From Caenorhabditis remanei (taxonomy: Eukaryota; Nematoda; Chromadorea; Rhabditida; Rhabditidae), in contig NC_071332.1 of NCBI RefSeq assembly GCF_010183535.1, positions 4,526,001 through 4,590,000 on the forward strand: a stretch of 64,000 nt of DNA. The letters run 5' to 3'. The translations under genes were made by a program, and so were the position numbers. Shown here in pieces: positions 61,022 to 64,000 of this stretch; the first letter of the stretch is position 1, and every line of letters begins with the position of its first letter. Below the pieces are notes generated by a model, which saw nothing but the letters and a program-made list of their open reading frames with translations, did no database searches and was not told the DNA's origin.

Positions 61022-61461
61022 CGTTAGGTCGAGTGGGTATAGAGAGGGGGGGGGGGGGGTAAAATAGGAGTGAGAGGTTTGCTTTCAATATGCGCGGGAA
61101 CACAGTGGGGACCGGATTGCCCTTCTCTCTTTTCCTTTTCTGGAGGAGAAAAGAAATTTAGTCGTAGAATTGAAAAGAGAGAAGAGACACAGACGTCCAG
61201 GCAAAAAAAAATTTGACAGTCAGTGAGGTTTGACACAAGCGGACGGTCTGAGTCTCTCTTGGTGTGAGAGAGAATGGAATGGAGAGAGAGTTACTAAACA
61301 TTTGGCGCCACGCCCCTCTCTCTCGTTGCGATCGAATTCTCTCGGCGGTTCGGGAGTTTTCGAGAAGAAATGAGAGGATAAGAGACGGCAGAGAGAGAGA
61401 GAGAGAGAATTGGTTGATTGGGGAAAGAAAGAAATCAGTGATGAGGCGCTGGGGTCGAGAG

Positions 61462-61591
61462 AAGACTTGCAAAATATCGACGGCCCAGTCGGCCCGAAAT
61501 CAAAAATTGTGCACAACTTTTTCACAAAACTTTTTGAAATTTTTATCAAAAATAGCCAAAAATCCTATCGGCCCGGCCTGTAGCAAGTCTG
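61462..61591. mobile_element. short GGGCC hAT-like MITE
   Basis: Ends AAGACTTGCAAAATATCG / GGCCTGTAGCAAGTCTG with the 8-bp duplication GTCGAGAG on both sides (61454-61461, 61592-61599). An internal-deletion relative of 37538-37863. Confidence 0.75.
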
Positions 61592-61959
61592 GTCGAGAGG
61601 GGTTGTTTTGTCTGTTTTTTCAGGTGGTCCCAGTGAAAAGTTGGCGAGAAATGGGACCAAGTAGCCCCGGTCAATAAGTACCCGTAGTACCAAATTGTCA
61701 GTTGTCATCCCAAGGACCCAAATGGTCGTATTAATCCAATTTTTATTTTTGTATAAGCAAATTCAATTTCTTATTTTTATAAATGACAACATTTTGATTG
61801 GTTTCCCCGTTTTTGAGATCTGCGTTTTTAGACTTAGGCAACTTTTTTTGAGTCTCTGACTTTTCAGCACCTCTCTCGAGACGCTATCTTTAAAGAAACG
61901 GTGCTCAGAACGGTGTTCTACTATCGACAAAGATTTTATGATCAAAATAAAGATCGTGA

Positions 61960-62190
61960 TTTGATCTTTATTTTTGTAGTTGACAACTTTTTTATAGCTT
62001 TTCACGCTTCTGAGATACACGCTGTCAATGAAAAGTTGCGAAAACTTGCAGGGAGGGAGAGAGCGCAGAGAAGCTAGAGTGTCTGTTTTCTCTGCGCCCT
62101 CTTTGTCTCGCAGGCGGAAGTAACTATCTTTGTAGGCGTATATCTTGAAGGGTTGAAAAGGAATCAAAAAGTTGTTAACTGGAAAAATGG
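61960..62190. repeat. hairpin-element copy
   Basis: Outer arms TTTTTGTAGTTGACAAC (61972) and GTTGTTAACTGGAAAA (62171) surround a GCGCAGAGAAGCTAGAGTGT...TTCTCTGCGC core (62060-62098). Confidence 0.75.
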
Positions 62191-63749
62191 AGATCAAGAG
62201 TTGGAAAATATAAAAATCAAAAAATTAAGAACATGGGGTCAAAACTGAGAGCGTGAGGAACTCTCGAAGTTGACTAGTTTTTTGATAAAAAATTTGGAAG
62301 CTTATGAGATTTTTTAGCGGTTTTCCAGGTAAATAGTTGAATTGAAGTCGAAAATTGACAAATGGTTTAACTAGATCATGTTTCAACACAATTTTTTTCA
62401 AAAAACTCCCAAAATAAATGCATTGTCAATAAAACAGGTCATTCTCCCAGAATTTATTACCCATTTTTCTCTTATCAGTATAGACAAAAACAAGCAAACT
62501 TTCTCTCCGATCCGATTCATACTTTGTTTTTATGTATGTGTTCGAGGAAACGCCCAAACTGGATAAGGATCTTAGATATTAACGGTCACAAAATACAGAT
62601 AGTCCTAGGAAAGATTAAGACATCGAAAAAGTGTAAAATTAAATAAGGAATTTGAAAAATTCATGTTTTTCATCACCGCATATCAGTGGAGTCTGAATAT
62701 TCAACAACAAAACAAAATTTGGATGACTAACCGCAAAGAACGCGACGACCCTTGAATGGTCAATTGATTTTATAGTCGGAATCTACAAAGATTGACGAAT
62801 CAATTATTTTAGGGTGTGGTCGGGATGGTTAGTCGGTGAAACTTAAACAAGAAACAGAAGGAGACGAAATGAAAAGAAAAAGAACATGTGATGAATAGGA
62901 AAAACCGAAAAGATGAGAAGACGGGTGGGGTCGGTGTCCAAACATTGGAGTGAAATAACAATTCGTCTATTTGAAAAACCCAACATAATCAGTTTAACGC
63001 CTTTTTTTCCTATGTTTGTACCGTGCAAACAATTGGATTCAATTTTTGGTGTTTTTTTCGTGTAGGTTGGTAGGGAGGGGAAGAAGCTTCCAGATTTTGT
63101 AACAATTGTGAAATATTTATGTGGTTTGCAGAAATTTGGTAAGATATTGTCGGAATAAATGTTTTTGTTCGTGCGGCGAGGTTTTACAATAAATATTGGA
63201 ACATGTTTAGTATGCTTCGAAAAATGTGATCTCAAAAAAAAAGTGATCTCGAAAACTAATGTTTAGGGTCTGAGAACATAAGCAAAAGTCTGAGTTCAAT
63301 TTTTTAATTTGTCAGATTTCTCGCACGTTATAGGAATGTAAGCTTGATCACAAATTTTCTGAAATTTCTAAAAAATTCAAAAATGTGGAACTTGCAAGGT
63401 TTTACGATCTGAAATTTTACCTAAATATAACGAATGTGGGTTTTTCTTTCGAAGTTTCCGTTTTTTTTGAAAATGTTTCAATTTTTTGTTATTGTCATAG
63501 TTATTGTCATATATTAGGCCACGTGAGCATAATTACTTAAATTGGTTATTAATTGGCTACCTAAATTATAAGTTATTAATTGGCTAACAAAAATTTTTTG
63601 AACGTTTCAAACCGTGGACAAACAACTACTGCTATGCAAGTTTCCTTTCTTTAAAATTTAAAATTTCAAAACTAGTTATTTATAGAACACCAATTTTACA
63701 ATTGAACTAATAGTCGTTTCAAACTTCTGACCGTTTTTGATGAAATTTC

Positions 63750-63842
63750 ATGTATACCCGTAATCATATTATCTGTGAAAACTGTCACAAGTTAGGTCAT
63801 ATGAGCAAGAATTGCAAAACCAGTCTCCGAAAAGTTTCATAG
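63750..63842 (+). CDS. 30-aa frame with a CCHC zinc knuckle
   Basis: ATG to TAG encodes MYTRNHIICENCHKLGHMSK followed by NCKTSLRKVS. The spacing C-x2-C-x4-H-x4-C is a canonical retroviral-type zinc knuckle. No flanking coding sequence was recognised. It may be a retrotransposon Gag remnant or one exon of a gene that continues to the right. Confidence 0.3.
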   Translation: MYTRNHIICENCHKLGHMSKNCKTSLRKVS

Positions 63843-63950
63843 AATTTCGAAACCCTTATGATCTTATCGAAATTGTTATTTTGTAGTTTGTTCCTTCCTG
63901 CCTATTTTTAGTATTCCTCGCTCTATTATATAATTTTGGTATCAACTCAC

Positions 63951-64000
63951 CGTCACAGGTTCATCAGCCTCAATCATCTTCGCTTCCAGAAAATATAGAA
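63951..64000 (-). CDS. partial exon, candidate alternative unc-23 first exon
   Basis: At the right edge the minus strand reads ...LEAKMIEADEPVT and then a good donor GTGAGT at 63950. From the ATG at 63977 the exon is 27 nt and ends in phase 0, the same phase as MPVV, so it could splice to NIPIKILGQ at 59709. It may equally belong to another gene to the right. Confidence 0.4.

Larger units (their letters stand above)
61022..63950. other. unc-23 upstream region or large 5' intron
   Basis: G-run near 61050, GA-rich promoter-like stretch (61260-61440), MITE 61462-61591, hairpin element at about 61960-62190, a short zinc-knuckle frame (63750-63842) and AT-rich DNA. If the exon at the right edge belongs to unc-23, this is its first intron. 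Confidence 0.45.

Noticed and set aside
62843..63235. 130-aa minus-strand frame
   Set aside because: No domain, a poly-Phe end, and no splice support; looks like chance in AT-rich DNA.

Overview
The window looks like nuclear DNA of a Caenorhabditis-type nematode. Introns are mostly 40-65 nt with TTTCAG acceptors, the nuclear receptors are of the nematode-expanded kind, several genes match worm genes (gck-1, unc-23, a TTC17 orthologue), and short palindromic DNA elements are dense. The species cannot be fixed from sequence alone. All exon coordinates are hand-read from splice signals and reading phase; no transcript or database was consulted.

Layout. 1-2353: 3' part of a CHK/DUF1679 kinase-like gene (+). 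3198-4457: an unrecognised, possibly decaying gene (-), whose 5' part forms one arm of a 1.9-kb near-perfect palindrome (4310-6225). The other arm carries a second copy of that 5' exon on the + strand, interrupted by a hAT-like element (6262-7151) packed with ACCGGT-type and 15-bp repeats. 8134-20375: four tandem + strand nuclear hormone receptor paralogues; the first has an in-frame stop and a 2.3-kb intron full of GC-hairpin repeats. 20608-28904: a complete 12-exon TTC17 orthologue (-) whose introns hold nested transposons. 30772-35947: gck-1, a GCK-III kinase (-), with two possible first exons and two alternative exons for the activation segment. 38437-39790: an unrecognised proline-rich gene (-). 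45789-47991: a SOX-type HMG-box gene (+). 52214-57039: a secreted Thr/Gly-rich protein (+). 57669-61021: unc-23, the BAG2 orthologue (-), with a telomere-like heptamer array in its last intron; a further candidate first exon lies at the right edge.

The genes do not form an evident pathway. The receptors are a local expansion. gck-1 (kinase partnered with CCM-3 in worms), TTC17 (linked to actin and cilia in human cells) and unc-23 (Hsc70 co-chaperone) are conserved single genes. Between them lie at least five short-element families: about 20 copies of a GCAGAGAAG/CTTCTCTGC hairpin element, GGGCC-rich hAT-like elements with 8-bp target duplications, CTAGGGAAGG elements flanked by TWA, a TA-flanked fold-back, and a possible Helitron end.

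The strongest finding is the pair of phase-matched exons in gck-1 (33416-33573 and 33694-33848). Each encodes a full HRD-to-APE segment, one with DFG and one with DYG; including both would shift the frame into a stop. This predicts two kinase forms that differ only in the regulatory core.
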